A stretch of 64,000 nucleotides of DNA. It comes from Aquabacterium sp. J223 (GTDB taxonomy: Bacteria > Pseudomonadota > Gammaproteobacteria > Burkholderiales > Burkholderiaceae_C). Location: NCBI RefSeq assembly GCF_024666615.1, contig NZ_CP088297.1, positions 3,514,501-3,578,500 on the forward strand, in the 5' to 3' direction. The translations under genes were made by a program, and so were the position numbers. Below the pieces are notes generated by a model. That model was given only the letters and a program-made list of their open reading frames with translations. It searched no databases and was not told where the DNA came from. Shown here piece by piece: positions 35,111-44,711 of this stretch (its first letter is position 1; each line of letters begins with the position of its first letter).

Positions 35111-36264
35111 CGTGTGGGGCCCCAGGCCGACGGGTCGTGCTCGTCGGCGAACAGGTCGATGGTGGGCGGCGACTGGTCGGTGGCCGCCTTGATCGGCACC
35201 ACCAGGATCAGCGTGGTGCCGCGGCCGGGGCGGCTGGTCAGCTCGACCCAGCCGCCGACGGTGCCGGCGCGTTCGTGCAGGCCGCGGATGCCGAAGCTGC
35301 GCGCCTTGGCCAGGTCGCCGGGCGACAGGCCACGGCCGTCGTCGGTGACCTCCAGCGTCAGCGTGTCGCCGGCCAGCGTCAGGTCGAGCGTCACCCGCCG
35401 CGCCTGCGCGTGCTTGGTGACGTTGTTCAGCGCCTCCTGCGCCGTGCGGTAGGCCACCAGCGGCACGCCGGCCGGCAGCGTCATGCCCTCGTGGCTGGTC
35501 GACAGCGCGCAGGCGATGCCGGTGCGGCGTTCGAAGCGGCTGGTCATCCACTGCAGCGCGGCGACCAGGCCCTGCTCCAGGATGGCCGGCCGCAGGTTGT
35601 GCATGATGCGCTGGCTGCTCTCGATGGCGTGGGTCACCGTCTCCACCGCGGCCTGCGCCCGCTCGCGCACCTGGGGCTCGGTGCTGTGGCGGCACATCCA
35701 GGCCAGGTCGAACTTCAACGCCGTCAGCGCGCCGCCGACGTCGTCGTGGATCTCGCGGGCGATGGCCGCGCGCTCCATCTCGACGCTGGTCTGCAGGTGC
35801 TGGGCCAATTCCGACAGGCGTTGGCGCGAGGCGGCCAGCTCGCGGTCGGCGTGGCGACGGGCGCGCCGCTGCTCGTTGGCCTCGATGGCGTGCTCCACCG
35901 CCGGCAGCAGCCGCGCCAGGTTGTTCTTCAGCAGGTAGTCGGAGGCGCCGTTGCGCATGGCGGCCACCGCGGTGTCCTCGCCGATCTCGCCGGAGACCAG
36001 GATGAAGGGCAGCAGGCGGCCGCTTTCCTTCAGCACCTCCAGCGCGATCAGGCCGGAAAACCCGGGCAGGTTGAAGTCCGACAGCACCACGTCCCAGTCG
36101 TCCTGCAGCGCGGCACGGAAGTCGCGCTCGGTGTCCACCCGGCGGGTCGTCACCTCGCGGCCGCCACGGCGCAGGTGGGCCAGCGCCAGTTCATGGTCGG
36201 GTTCGGAATCCTCGAGGTGCAGCACCCGCAGACGGCTGCGCAGGGCGGATGACGCGTCGGCCAT
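35107..36264 (-). CDS. Receiver-histidine kinase (REC-HisKA_3-HATPase)
   Basis: This 385-residue soluble protein has an inverted layout: an N-terminal receiver domain (phospho-acceptor Asp63 in VVLSDFNLPGFSG), a coiled linker, a HisKA_3 dimerisation domain (EIHDDVGGALTALK, His173) and a NarX/DegS-type ATPase domain (TAQEALNNVTKHA, DDGRGL, GIRGLHERAGTVGG). No membrane segment exists, so its input must come as phosphate or protein contact through the receiver. It overlaps the NarL-type regulator gene, its likely partner. Confidence 0.92.
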   Translation of the reverse strand: MADASSALRSRLRVLHLEDSEPDHELALAHLRRGGREVTTRRVDTERDFRAALQDDWDVVLSDFNLPGFSGLIALEVLKESGRLLPFILVSGEIGEDTAVAAMRNGASDYLLKNNLARLLPAVEHAIEANEQRRARRHADRELAASRQRLSELAQHLQTSVEMERAAIAREIHDDVGGALTALKFDLAWMCRHSTEPQVRERAQAAVETVTHAIESSQRIMHNLRPAILEQGLVAALQWMTSRFERRTGIACALSTSHEGMTLPAGVPLVAYRTAQEALNNVTKHAQARRVTLDLTLAGDTLTLEVTDDGRGLSPGDLAKARSFGIRGLHERAGTVGGWVELTSRPGRGTTLILVVPIKAATDQSPPTIDLFADEHDPSAWGPTR

Positions 36265-36513
36265 GGCGGCGAGTATGCCGTGCAGGCCGGAAGGTCCCTG
36301 GCGGCGGCACGGCCGACCGGCGCGCCCGCCCGCCGGGACGGGCCCGTGCGGCGTGAATACGGCGGCATTCGCCGGCCTTCATTGGGCTCAACCGCGGGCG
36401 GCGGGTGCCGAAAACTGTCCGAACGGATGGCGTGCAGGGCCAGGGAGGCCTTGCGGGCCCGGGCACCGCCCGGACCGACCCGCGGCAGGCTTCCGACGAT
36501 GACAGGAGCGACG

Positions 36514-36963
36514 ATGGTGATGAACGATGCACAGGCGACGACCCCGCCCGGCGGCATGCCGCTGGCGGTGGCCGCCGACCTGCAGGACCACCTGATGACC
36601 GCCGCCCACGACCTGGAGCGGCTGCAGACCCTGCTCACCGACGCCTGCGACGCGCTGATGGCGAGCTTCTACGGTGCCTCCGAGCACCTGAAGGGCCTCG
36701 GCCAGGCGCCGGCCGGCGCCCACGAGGCGATGGAAGTGGCCCTGCGGCACCTGGGCGGCGCGGTCACCGCGCTGCAGTTCCAGGACATGGCCTCGCAGCT
36801 CATCACCCACACCAACAAGCGGCTGCGCAACTGCTGCGACCGCCTCGCCCGCGACGCCATGGGCGACGACGAGGACGGCGAGGCGGTGGTCGAGGAGGAG
36901 CCGTTGCGGCCCAACCCCGTCACCCAGGACGAGATGGACGCGGGTTCGGTGGAGCTGTTCTAG
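36514..36963 (+). CDS. Small chemotaxis-associated protein (LQFQD motif)
   Basis: A 149-residue helical protein just upstream of cheY. It carries LQFQDMASQLITHTNKRL, a motif also seen in CheZ-like and other chemotaxis proteins, and an acidic C-terminal tail ending AGSVELF that could contact CheY. Function is not established; a role as CheY phosphatase or adaptor is a guess from position and motif. AGGAG at 36504-36508 precedes ATG 36514 and ATG 36520; the frame is open upstream to 36280, but that part is non-conserved looking. Confidence 0.7.
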   Translation: MVMNDAQATTPPGGMPLAVAADLQDHLMTAAHDLERLQTLLTDACDALMASFYGASEHLKGLGQAPAGAHEAMEVALRHLGGAVTALQFQDMASQLITHTNKRLRNCCDRLARDAMGDDEDGEAVVEEEPLRPNPVTQDEMDAGSVELF

Positions 36964-37047
36964 CCCCTGGACCCCGCACCGCTCAAGTCCTCGCCTTCGC
37001 AGACGAAAACCCGTCCAGCACACACCCAGAGATCCCTGGAGAACACG

Positions 37048-37410
37048 ATGCACTCGATCCTCGCCGTCGACGACTCCGCCTCGATGCGGCAGATGGTCTC
37101 GTTCACCCTCAAGAACGCCGGCTTCAACGTCGTCGAGGCCGTGGACGGCCAGGACGCCTACGAAAAGGCGGCCAAGAACGACTTCAACCTGGTCCTGACC
37201 GACCAGAACATGCCCCGCATGGACGGCATCAGCCTGACCAAGAAGCTGCGCGAGAACCCGAAGTTCAAGTCCACGCCCATCCTGATCCTGACCACCGAGT
37301 CCAGCGACCAGATGAAGCAGGCCGGACGCGCCGCCGGCGCCACCGGCTGGCTGGTCAAGCCCTTCGACCCGGCCAAGCTGATCGAGGTGATCGGCAAGGT
37401 GATCCGCTGA
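37048..37410 (+). CDS. cheY: Chemotaxis response regulator CheY
   Basis: CheY is phosphorylated by CheA and binds FliM to change motor direction. The 120-residue receiver has the acidic pair Asp8-Asp9, the phosphorylation site Asp52 (VLTDQNMPRMDG), Thr82 and Lys104 (WLVKPF), and no output domain. It begins the cheY-cheA-mcp-cheW run; GGAG lies upstream of the ATG. Confidence 0.95.
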   Translation: MHSILAVDDSASMRQMVSFTLKNAGFNVVEAVDGQDAYEKAAKNDFNLVLTDQNMPRMDGISLTKKLRENPKFKSTPILILTTESSDQMKQAGRAAGATGWLVKPFDPAKLIEVIGKVIR

Positions 37411-37445
37411 AGGCGACGGGGATCCAGGACTAGGAGCGAGGACAC

Positions 37446-39596
37446 ATGGCCGAGACCACATCCGAAGCCGGCGGCAATGCCGGCTTCGACCTGAGCCAGT
37501 TCTACCAGGTCTTCTTCGAGGAGGCCGGTGAGAACCTGGACAACATGGAGCGTCAGCTGCTCGAGCTGGACATCACGTCCGCCGACGACGAGGAGCTGAA
37601 CGCGATCTTCCGTTGTGCGCACTCCATCAAGGGCGGCGCCGCCACCTTCGGCTTCGCCGACGTGGCCGAGCTGACGCACCAGATGGAGACGCTGCTGGAC
37701 AAGCTGCGCCGCCACGAACTGGACCCGACCACCGAGATGGTCGACGTGCTGCTGCAGTCGGGCGACGCGCTGAAGGCGCTGCTCGCCCGCCACCAGGGCC
37801 ACACCACCGAGGTGTTCGACTCGGCCGCGCTGGTCAGCAGCATCCGCGCGCTGGCCAACGGCCAGCCCCGCCCGGCCGTGGCCGCGCCCGCCCCGGTGGC
37901 GGCACCGGCACCGGCACCCGCGGCCGTCGCCGCACCGGCCGCGGCCGTGCCGCTGACGACCGGCGTGCGCGAGCTGGAGATCACCGTCGGCCCGCTGGAC
38001 AAGCCGGAACTGGCCGACAACCTGGTCGAGCTGTTCAAGGAAATCACCGACCTGGGCACCATCGAGCCGCTGGACGGCGGCCGCGACGCCGACGGCCTGC
38101 GCCGCTTCAAGATCGTCACCGCGTCGGCCGACGCCGACCTGCTCGACCTGTTCACGTTCCACGTCGAGCGCGACAAGGTGCGGCTGTCGCCCTTCCACAC
38201 CGGCTACGGCTTCCACGACGGTGCGCCGGGCGCGCCGGAACCCGAGGTCAAGCCGGAACCCGGCTACGGCTTCTTCGACGACGCGCCGGGCGCGCCGGTG
38301 GAGGCCACCACGGCCGCCGCCGCCCACGCCGCGCCGACCCCGGCCGCCGGCGCAGCGGCCGCGGCACCGGCACCCGTCGCGGCGGCCGCCGGCGCGCGCC
38401 CGGCCAAGGCCGAGGCCAAGTCCGCCGCCCCCGAGGCCAGCACGCTGCGCGTGTCGGTGGAGAAGGTGGACCAGCTGATCAACCTGGTCGGCGAGCTCGT
38501 CATCACCCAGGCCATGCTGGCGCAGAACAGCAAGGGCGTGGACGCCGCGCTGTACCAGCAGCTGAGCGCCGGCCTGGGCGACCTGGAGCGCAACACCCGC
38601 GACCTGCAGGAAGCGGTGATGTCGATCCGCATGATTCCGATGTCGGTGGTGTTCAGCCGCTTCCCCCGCATGCTGCGCGACCTCGCCAGCAAGCTGGGCA
38701 AGAAGGTCGAGATGGTCACCGTCGGCGAAGCCACCGAGCTGGACAAGGGCCTGGTCGAGAAGATCACCGACCCGCTGACCCACCTGGTGCGCAACAGCTG
38801 CGACCACGGCATCGAGTCGCCGGCCGACCGGCTGGCCAAGGGCAAGCCCGAGCAGGGCACGATCACGCTGGTCGCCTCGCACCAGGGCGGCAGCATCGTC
38901 ATCGAGGTGCGCGACGACGGCCGTGGCCTGAACCGCGACAAGCTGATCAAGAAGGCCCGCGAGAAGGGCATCGACGCGCCGGACAGCATGACCGACGCCG
39001 AGGTGTGGAACCTGATCTTCGCGCCCGGCTTCTCCACCGCCGACCAGGTGACCGACGTGTCGGGCCGCGGCGTCGGCATGGACGTGGTGAAGAAGAACAT
39101 CACCTCGCTCGGCGGCACGGTGGAGATCGACTCCGCCGAGGGCTACGGCATGAGCGTCAAGGTGCGACTGCCGCTGACGCTGGCCATCATGGACGGCATG
39201 AGCGTGGGCGTCGGCGAGGAGTGCTACATCCTGCCGCTGGCCTCGGTGGTCGAGTCCTTCCAGGTCCAGCCGGGCATGGTCAAGACCATCGGCAACTCCG
39301 GCCGGGTGGTCCAGGTGCGCGACGAGTACATGCCGGTGATCGACCTGGAGCGTGTCTTCAACGTGCCGCGCTTCGACTTCGAGCACGTCAGCAACATCAT
39401 GGTCGTGGTCGAGGCCGAGGGCGGACGTGTCGCCCTGCTGGTCGACGAACTGCTCGGCCAGCAGCAGGTCGTGGTGAAGAACCTGGAGGCGAACTACCGC
39501 AAGGTGGACGACGTCTCCGGCGCCACCATCATGGGCGACGGCCGGGTGGCCCTCATCCTCGACATCGGTTCCCTGGTGCGCCGTTCGCGCCATTGA
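37446..39596 (+). CDS. cheA: Chemotaxis histidine kinase CheA
   Basis: CheA is the central kinase that phosphorylates CheY. The 716-residue protein has the P1 domain with phospho-acceptor His59 ([14 protein letters not shown]), a P2-like domain (about 175-255, [17 protein letters not shown]), an Ala/Pro-rich linker in which GYGF-x-D-x-APGAP occurs twice, a dimer domain beginning [19 protein letters not shown], the ATPase domain ([31 protein letters not shown]) and a C-terminal CheW-like domain. All catalytic motifs are intact. It is spaced 35 bases from cheY and 28 from the receptor gene. Confidence 0.97.
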   Translation: MAETTSEAGGNAGFDLSQFYQVFFEEAGENLDNMERQLLELDITSADDEELNAIFRCAHSIKGGAATFGFADVAELTHQMETLLDKLRRHELDPTTEMVDVLLQSGDALKALLARHQGHTTEVFDSAALVSSIRALANGQPRPAVAAPAPVAAPAPAPAAVAAPAAAVPLTTGVRELEITVGPLDKPELADNLVELFKEITDLGTIEPLDGGRDADGLRRFKIVTASADADLLDLFTFHVERDKVRLSPFHTGYGFHDGAPGAPEPEVKPEPGYGFFDDAPGAPVEATTAAAAHAAPTPAAGAAAAAPAPVAAAAGARPAKAEAKSAAPEASTLRVSVEKVDQLINLVGELVITQAMLAQNSKGVDAALYQQLSAGLGDLERNTRDLQEAVMSIRMIPMSVVFSRFPRMLRDLASKLGKKVEMVTVGEATELDKGLVEKITDPLTHLVRNSCDHGIESPADRLAKGKPEQGTITLVASHQGGSIVIEVRDDGRGLNRDKLIKKAREKGIDAPDSMTDAEVWNLIFAPGFSTADQVTDVSGRGVGMDVVKKNITSLGGTVEIDSAEGYGMSVKVRLPLTLAIMDGMSVGVGEECYILPLASVVESFQVQPGMVKTIGNSGRVVQVRDEYMPVIDLERVFNVPRFDFEHVSNIMVVVEAEGGRVALLVDELLGQQQVVVKNLEANYRKVDDVSGATIMGDGRVALILDIGSLVRRSRH

Positions 39597-39624
39597 CACA
39601 TCCATTGAGACACGGGGAGACAAC

Positions 39625-41460
39625 ATGACGCTCATCAACCTCTTTCGACGCTTCACCATCCAGCTGCGCATGCTGGGCGCCATCGGCATGGTGGTCGTGT
39701 TCCTCGGTGCCCTCGGCGCGGCCGGCCTGATCGGCATGCAGCGCATCCAGGGCGCCGGCTCGGTCTTCATCGAGGGGCCGTTCAAGGAATCGGTGTCCCT
39801 GGCCAACATCTACCGCCACATGGGCGACGCCCGCCGTGCGGAGAAGTCCATCGTCATCGCCTTCGAGAACGAGAAGGAAGTGACGCGCTGGAAGAAGTCG
39901 TGGGCCGACTCGATGGACCAGGTGGCCGTCGAGCTCAAGACGCTGAAGGAGGGCGTGCGCAGCGCCGAGACCGGCGAGGTGCTGGACAAGCTGGTGACCC
40001 AGCTCACCGTCTACCGCACGACCTTCGAGAAGACCTTCGCCAACTTCGAGAACTACGACACCCCGACGGCGATCAACCGCGTGACCATGCCGGCGCAGCA
40101 GCGCGCCCAGGAGTCGCAGGAGACGATCGCCGCGCTGCAGGAGCGGCTGAAGGCCGACGCCGACGCCGCGCAGGGGCAGATCCAGGCCCTGGCCAAGCAG
40201 ACCCTGCTGGTCTTCGCCGCCGTGCTGGGCGTCGCCCTGCTGCTGGTGGTCTCGCTGACGCTGGTCAACAGCCTGTCCATCGTGCGGCCGGTGCGTGAGG
40301 CGCAGCGGGTGGCCGAGCGCATCGCCACCGGCGACCTGAGCGGCGACATCGAGGTGCACGGCCAGGACGAGACCGCCCGCCTGCTGAAGGCGCTGGCCGG
40401 CATGCAGCTGGCCCTGGGCAGCACGGTCAGCCAGGTGCGGCAGAGCGCCGACAGCATCTCGGTGGCCAGCAGCGAGGTGGCCTCCGGCGCGCAGGACCTG
40501 AGCCAGCGCACCGAGGAGACGGCCTCCAACCTGCAGCAGACCGCCAGCTCGATCCAGCAGCTCACCGGCACCGTGCAGCAGACGGCCGACTCGGCCCGCA
40601 CCGCCAACCAGCTCGCCAGCTCCGCCTCGGCGGTGGCCTCGCGCGGCGGCCAGGTGGTCTCGCAGGTGGTCTCGACCATGGACGAGATCCACACCAGCTC
40701 GAAGAAGATCGCCGACATCATCGGCGTCATCGACGGCATCGCCTTCCAGACCAACATCCTGGCGCTGAACGCCGCCGTCGAAGCGGCCCGCGCCGGCGAG
40801 CAGGGCCGCGGCTTCGCGGTGGTGGCCGGCGAGGTGCGCAGCCTGGCGCAGCGCAGCGCCGAAGCCGCCCGCGAGATCAAGGCGCTCATCGGCAGCTCGG
40901 TCGACCGGGTGGAGACGGGTGCCCGCCTGGTGCAGGACGCCGGCTCCACGATGACCGAGATCGTTCAGGCCGTGCAGCGGGTGTCGGACATCATCGCCGA
41001 GATCAGCGCGGCCACCGGCGAGCAGTCGGGCGGCATCGCGCAGGTCAACGGCGCGGTGGGCGTGCTCGACCAGGTGACGCAGCAGAACGCCGCGCTGGTG
41101 GAGGAATCGGCCGCCGCGGCGGAGAGCCTGAAGGACAACGCCCGCCGCCTGACCGAACTGATGTCCAGCTTCCGCCTGGCCGACGGCGCCGCATCGCGGC
41201 CCGCCACGCCGGCCCCGGCCGTCGCGCCGACCGCCCATGCCACGCTGGCCCGTGCCACGCTGGAGCGGGCGGCGAAGGAGTCCCAGGCCGCCCCGGCGCG
41301 CCCGGTTGCCACGCCGACGCCGGCCACCCCGGCCACGCCCGCCCCTGCCGCCCGTGCGGTGGCGCCCAAGCCCGCCGTGCCCACGGTGAGCGACGTCGTC
41401 GCCAAGGCGCCCGCGGCGACCGCCAAGGCGCCGGCCGACGACGACTGGGAAACCTTCTGA
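39625..41460 (+). CDS. Methyl-accepting chemotaxis protein with CheR-docking tail
   Basis: A 611-residue chemoreceptor: membrane helix (about 15-38), a periplasmic helical sensor ([21 protein letters not shown]), a second membrane helix (about 195-215), HAMP, and a signalling domain with [20 protein letters not shown]. After the coiled coil a long Ala/Pro/Thr-rich tether (about 525-600) ends in DDDWETF, the pentapeptide-type site that recruits CheR and CheB. Those two enzymes are not encoded in the window. It is embedded between cheA and cheW, so it is probably a main receptor of this array. Confidence 0.96.
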   Translation: MTLINLFRRFTIQLRMLGAIGMVVVFLGALGAAGLIGMQRIQGAGSVFIEGPFKESVSLANIYRHMGDARRAEKSIVIAFENEKEVTRWKKSWADSMDQVAVELKTLKEGVRSAETGEVLDKLVTQLTVYRTTFEKTFANFENYDTPTAINRVTMPAQQRAQESQETIAALQERLKADADAAQGQIQALAKQTLLVFAAVLGVALLLVVSLTLVNSLSIVRPVREAQRVAERIATGDLSGDIEVHGQDETARLLKALAGMQLALGSTVSQVRQSADSISVASSEVASGAQDLSQRTEETASNLQQTASSIQQLTGTVQQTADSARTANQLASSASAVASRGGQVVSQVVSTMDEIHTSSKKIADIIGVIDGIAFQTNILALNAAVEAARAGEQGRGFAVVAGEVRSLAQRSAEAAREIKALIGSSVDRVETGARLVQDAGSTMTEIVQAVQRVSDIIAEISAATGEQSGGIAQVNGAVGVLDQVTQQNAALVEESAAAAESLKDNARRLTELMSSFRLADGAASRPATPAPAVAPTAHATLARATLERAAKESQAAPARPVATPTPATPATPAPAARAVAPKPAVPTVSDVVAKAPAATAKAPADDDWETF

Positions 41461-41516
41461 TCCACCGTCTTGCGACCGAGACGACACACCGCCGAACCAA
41501 CCGAAGAGAGCCGACC

Positions 41517-42071
41517 ATGGACATGATCACCGACGCACCGGTCACCCGCCCCGAAACGCTGCGCGCGAGCAGCCCCGCCGCAACGCACGGCGCCACCGGC
41601 GCGGCCGGTGCCCAGGCCGGTGAGTACCTCACCTTCCGCCTGGGCGAGGAGGAGTACGGCATCGACATCCTGCGTGTGCAGGAGATCCGCTCCTACGAGC
41701 AGCCGACCCGCATCGCCAACGCGCCCGAGTTCATCAAGGGCGTGGTCAACCTGCGCGGCGTGATCGTCCCCATCGTCGACCTGCGCATCAAGCTGGGCTG
41801 CCCCACCGCCGAGTACAACGCCTTCACCGTGGTGATCGTGCTCAACGTCAAGGGCCGCGTCATCGGCACGGTGGTCGATTCGGTGTCCGACGTGCTGGAG
41901 CTGGCGCGCGACCACATCAAGCCGGCGCCCGAACTGAGCTCGAGCTCGGTGGACACCTCCTTCATCACCGGCATCGGCAGCATCAAGACCGACAACGCCG
42001 AGCGCATGCTCATCCTGATGGACATCGAGTCCCTCATGAGCAGCGCCGAGATGGGACTGATCGACGGCTGA
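41517..42071 (+). CDS. cheW: Chemotaxis coupling protein CheW
   Basis: CheW links receptors to CheA in the chemosensory array. The 184-residue product has a CheW domain (about 40-175) with [38 protein letters not shown] and SVSDVLEL, after a variable Ala/Thr-rich N-terminus. It ends the che run. A small hairpin follows at 42094. Confidence 0.96.
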   Translation: MDMITDAPVTRPETLRASSPAATHGATGAAGAQAGEYLTFRLGEEEYGIDILRVQEIRSYEQPTRIANAPEFIKGVVNLRGVIVPIVDLRIKLGCPTAEYNAFTVVIVLNVKGRVIGTVVDSVSDVLELARDHIKPAPELSSSSVDTSFITGIGSIKTDNAERMLILMDIESLMSSAEMGLIDG

Positions 42072-42093
42072 GCCGGCCCGATCGCGGGCCCGC

Positions 42094-42110
42094 GGGCGCC
42101 AAGGGCGCCC
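42094..42110 (+). other. Hairpin after cheW
   Basis: GGGCGCC-AAG-GGCGCCC forms a perfect 7-bp stem 22 bases after the cheW stop and before the hybrid kinase gene. No T run follows, so termination here is uncertain. Confidence 0.35.
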
Positions 42111-42162
42111 GTATCATCGCCCGCTCCGCCTGCTGCGGCCCGCCTCGTGCGGGCCGATCGCC

Positions 42163-44634
42163 TTGCCCGGCCCGTCCCTGCGCGACCGTCATCGCCACGC
42201 CCTGCGTCCACTGCCCGGACGCGCCATCGCCATCGCACTGGCGGGCGTCGTGCTGGCCATGGGCTGCCGTGCGCTGCTGAACCCCTGGCTGGGCGACGCC
42301 GTTCCCTTCGTGCTGGCCTTCGTGGCGCTGGTCGTGGTGCAGGCGCTGGCCGGCGGGCGCGCGGCCGTCGTGCTGGTGCTCGGCTGCGTGCTGTGGTCGC
42401 AGGCGCTGCCGGTGCCGCGGGCCACGGCGCTGCATGCGCTGGTCTTCGGCGCCGGCGCCCTGCTCTTCGTCGCCTTCCTGGCCCGAGTGCTCGCACTGCG
42501 CGAGCGGCTGCCCGAAGAGGCCGCGATGCCCGACACCGACGGCGCCCGTTCCCTGCAGTCGCTGCGGTGGCTGATGGGCGCGATGCTGGTGCTGCCCGCG
42601 GCCTTCTTCGGCAGCGTCGCCTGGTACGCGCACCACAAGGCGCTGGACGATGCCCTCGGCCGGCTGGTGGCGACGGCCAGCACCGCGCAGGAACACGCCG
42701 CCCGGGTGGTGGAAACCAACCGGCTGATCGCCCAGCAGGTGACCATCAGCCTCGGCGAGCTGGACGACGACGCCGTGCGTGCCGACGAGGCGGCCTGGCA
42801 CCAGCGGCTGCGTCGCCTGTCGGAGGGTCTGCGCCAGGTGCAGTCGGTGTGGGTGTGGAACGCCGAGGGGCGAGCCCTGCTGGGCAGCCTGTTCCTGCCG
42901 GCGCCGGCGGACCTGCGGGTCGAGGACCGGGACTACTTCACCGCCTGCCGCGACGGGTCGCCGGACTGGTTCTATTCCGAACCGCTCACCAGCCGGCGCA
43001 CCGGCGACCACGTCTTCAACATCACCCGCTGCCGGCGCTCGGCGGACGGCCGGTTCCTCGGCGCCGTCAGCGTGTCGCTGCGGCCGGACCACTTCCTCGA
43101 GTTCTACCGGCCGCTGCTGCAGGCCGAGCCCGGGCTGCGCCTGCGGCTGCTGCGTGACGACGGCCGCGTGCTGGTCGACAGCGCCGACGCAGGCACGCGG
43201 CCGGAGTCCGCCGGCCTGCCGGCGGCCTTGACCGAACTGGCCGCCGGCCCGCGGCTCGTCACCCGCTGGCGCGAGCCCGACGCCGGCGTGGTGGCGACGG
43301 TGCTGCAGCGGGTGCCCGACACGCCCCTGGTGCTGGCGGCCAGCCTGCCGCGGGCGGCCGCGCTGGCGCCGTGGCAGCGGCAGTTGGCGGTGCTGGCGCT
43401 GGCCATCGTGCCCGGCGCCCTGGCCACCGCCTACGTCGCCCTCGTCGCCATGCGGCGCACCCGGCGCGAGCTGGCCGCGGTGGCCCGGCTGCGCCAGGAG
43501 TCGGAACAGCGCGGCCGGGCCGAGCAGGCGCTGCGCCAGGCGCAGAAGCTGGAGGCGCTGGGCCAGCTCACCGGCGGTGTGGCGCACGACTTCAACAACC
43601 TGCTGATGGTGATCCACACCAACGCCTACCTGCTTGGCCGCCGCGACCCGACGCTGGCCGACAGCCGCGCCCTGCAGGCGCTGCAGCGTGCGGTGGTGTC
43701 CGGCACGCAGCTGACCCGGCAGCTGCTGGCCTTCGCCAAGCGCCAGCCGCTGCAGCCGCAGGTGCTGCGCCTGCAGGACAGCCTGCCGGCGCTGGCCGAT
43801 CTGCTGAAGACCTCGGTCGGCGGCCGGGTGCAGCTGGACATCGCCGTCGACCCGGCCACGCCCCCGGTGCACGTCGACGCCGCCGAGCTCGAGCTGGCGC
43901 TGCTCAACCTGGCCATCAACGCGCGCGACGCCATGCCCTCGGGCGGCCGGCTGTCGGTCTCCGCCGCGCCGCGCGTCGGCGCCGACGGCCGGCCCCACGC
44001 CGCGGTGGAGGTGCGCGACAGCGGCAGCGGCATCCCGGCCGAGCTGCGCGACAAGGTCTTCGAGCCCTTCTTCAGCACCAAGCCGGCCGGCCACGGCACC
44101 GGCCTGGGCCTGAGCCAGGTCTGGGGCTTCTGCGAGCAGGCGGGCGGGCGGGTGCTGCTCGATTCGGAGCCCGGCCGCGGCACCACGGTCTGCCTGCTGC
44201 TGCCGGCCGCCGCGGCGGCCGATCCGGCACCGCCGAACACGCCGGCCGGTGCCCGGCCGGCCCTGCCCCACCGGGTGCTGATGGCCGAGGACAACGAGGA
44301 CGTGGCCCAGGCGACCGTGCAGCTGCTGCAGTCGCTGGGCTGCGAGGTGCGCCGGGTGGCCAGCGCCGACGAAGGTTTGGCGCTGCTGGAACAGGCGCCC
44401 GAGGCCCGGCCCGACCTGCTGCTGAGCGACGTGGTGATGCCGGGCCGGCTCAACGGCGTCGGCCTGGCGCGCGAGGTGCGGACCCGCCACCCCGGCCTGC
44501 CGGTGCTGCTGATGACCGGCTACACCCAGGAGCTGCAGGCCGCGGTGCGCGAAGGGTTCGCGGTGCTGCCGAAGCCCTTCGACGCCGAGACGCTGACACG
44601 GGCCCTGGGCGAGGCGCTGGCGCGCCAAAGCTGA
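42163..44634 (+). CDS. Hybrid sensor histidine kinase with dCache-like sensor
   Basis: The 823-residue protein has several N-terminal hydrophobic segments (about 20-110), a further membrane helix (about 137-155), a periplasmic dCache-type sensor (about 160-410, with VEDRDYFTACRDGSPDWFYSEPL), a membrane helix (about 405-425), a HisKA domain (GQLTGGVAHDFNNLL, His475), an ATPase domain (NARDAMPSGGRL, GTGLGLSQVWGF) and a C-terminal receiver (Asp756 in LLLSDVVMPG). The ligand is unknown. The start is uncertain: TTG 42163 is the first usable codon and there is no obvious ribosome site. Confidence 0.88.
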   Translation: MPGPSLRDRHRHALRPLPGRAIAIALAGVVLAMGCRALLNPWLGDAVPFVLAFVALVVVQALAGGRAAVVLVLGCVLWSQALPVPRATALHALVFGAGALLFVAFLARVLALRERLPEEAAMPDTDGARSLQSLRWLMGAMLVLPAAFFGSVAWYAHHKALDDALGRLVATASTAQEHAARVVETNRLIAQQVTISLGELDDDAVRADEAAWHQRLRRLSEGLRQVQSVWVWNAEGRALLGSLFLPAPADLRVEDRDYFTACRDGSPDWFYSEPLTSRRTGDHVFNITRCRRSADGRFLGAVSVSLRPDHFLEFYRPLLQAEPGLRLRLLRDDGRVLVDSADAGTRPESAGLPAALTELAAGPRLVTRWREPDAGVVATVLQRVPDTPLVLAASLPRAAALAPWQRQLAVLALAIVPGALATAYVALVAMRRTRRELAAVARLRQESEQRGRAEQALRQAQKLEALGQLTGGVAHDFNNLLMVIHTNAYLLGRRDPTLADSRALQALQRAVVSGTQLTRQLLAFAKRQPLQPQVLRLQDSLPALADLLKTSVGGRVQLDIAVDPATPPVHVDAAELELALLNLAINARDAMPSGGRLSVSAAPRVGADGRPHAAVEVRDSGSGIPAELRDKVFEPFFSTKPAGHGTGLGLSQVWGFCEQAGGRVLLDSEPGRGTTVCLLLPAAAAADPAPPNTPAGARPALPHRVLMAEDNEDVAQATVQLLQSLGCEVRRVASADEGLALLEQAPEARPDLLLSDVVMPGRLNGVGLAREVRTRHPGLPVLLMTGYTQELQAAVREGFAVLPKPFDAETLTRALGEALARQS

Positions 44635-44711
44635 GCCCACCACAAGGCACTTTGGGGCGGCTGGCGACCCCCTCGGGGGGCGTCGGCACCCCGGCGCCCC
44701 GGGGCCGTCAC

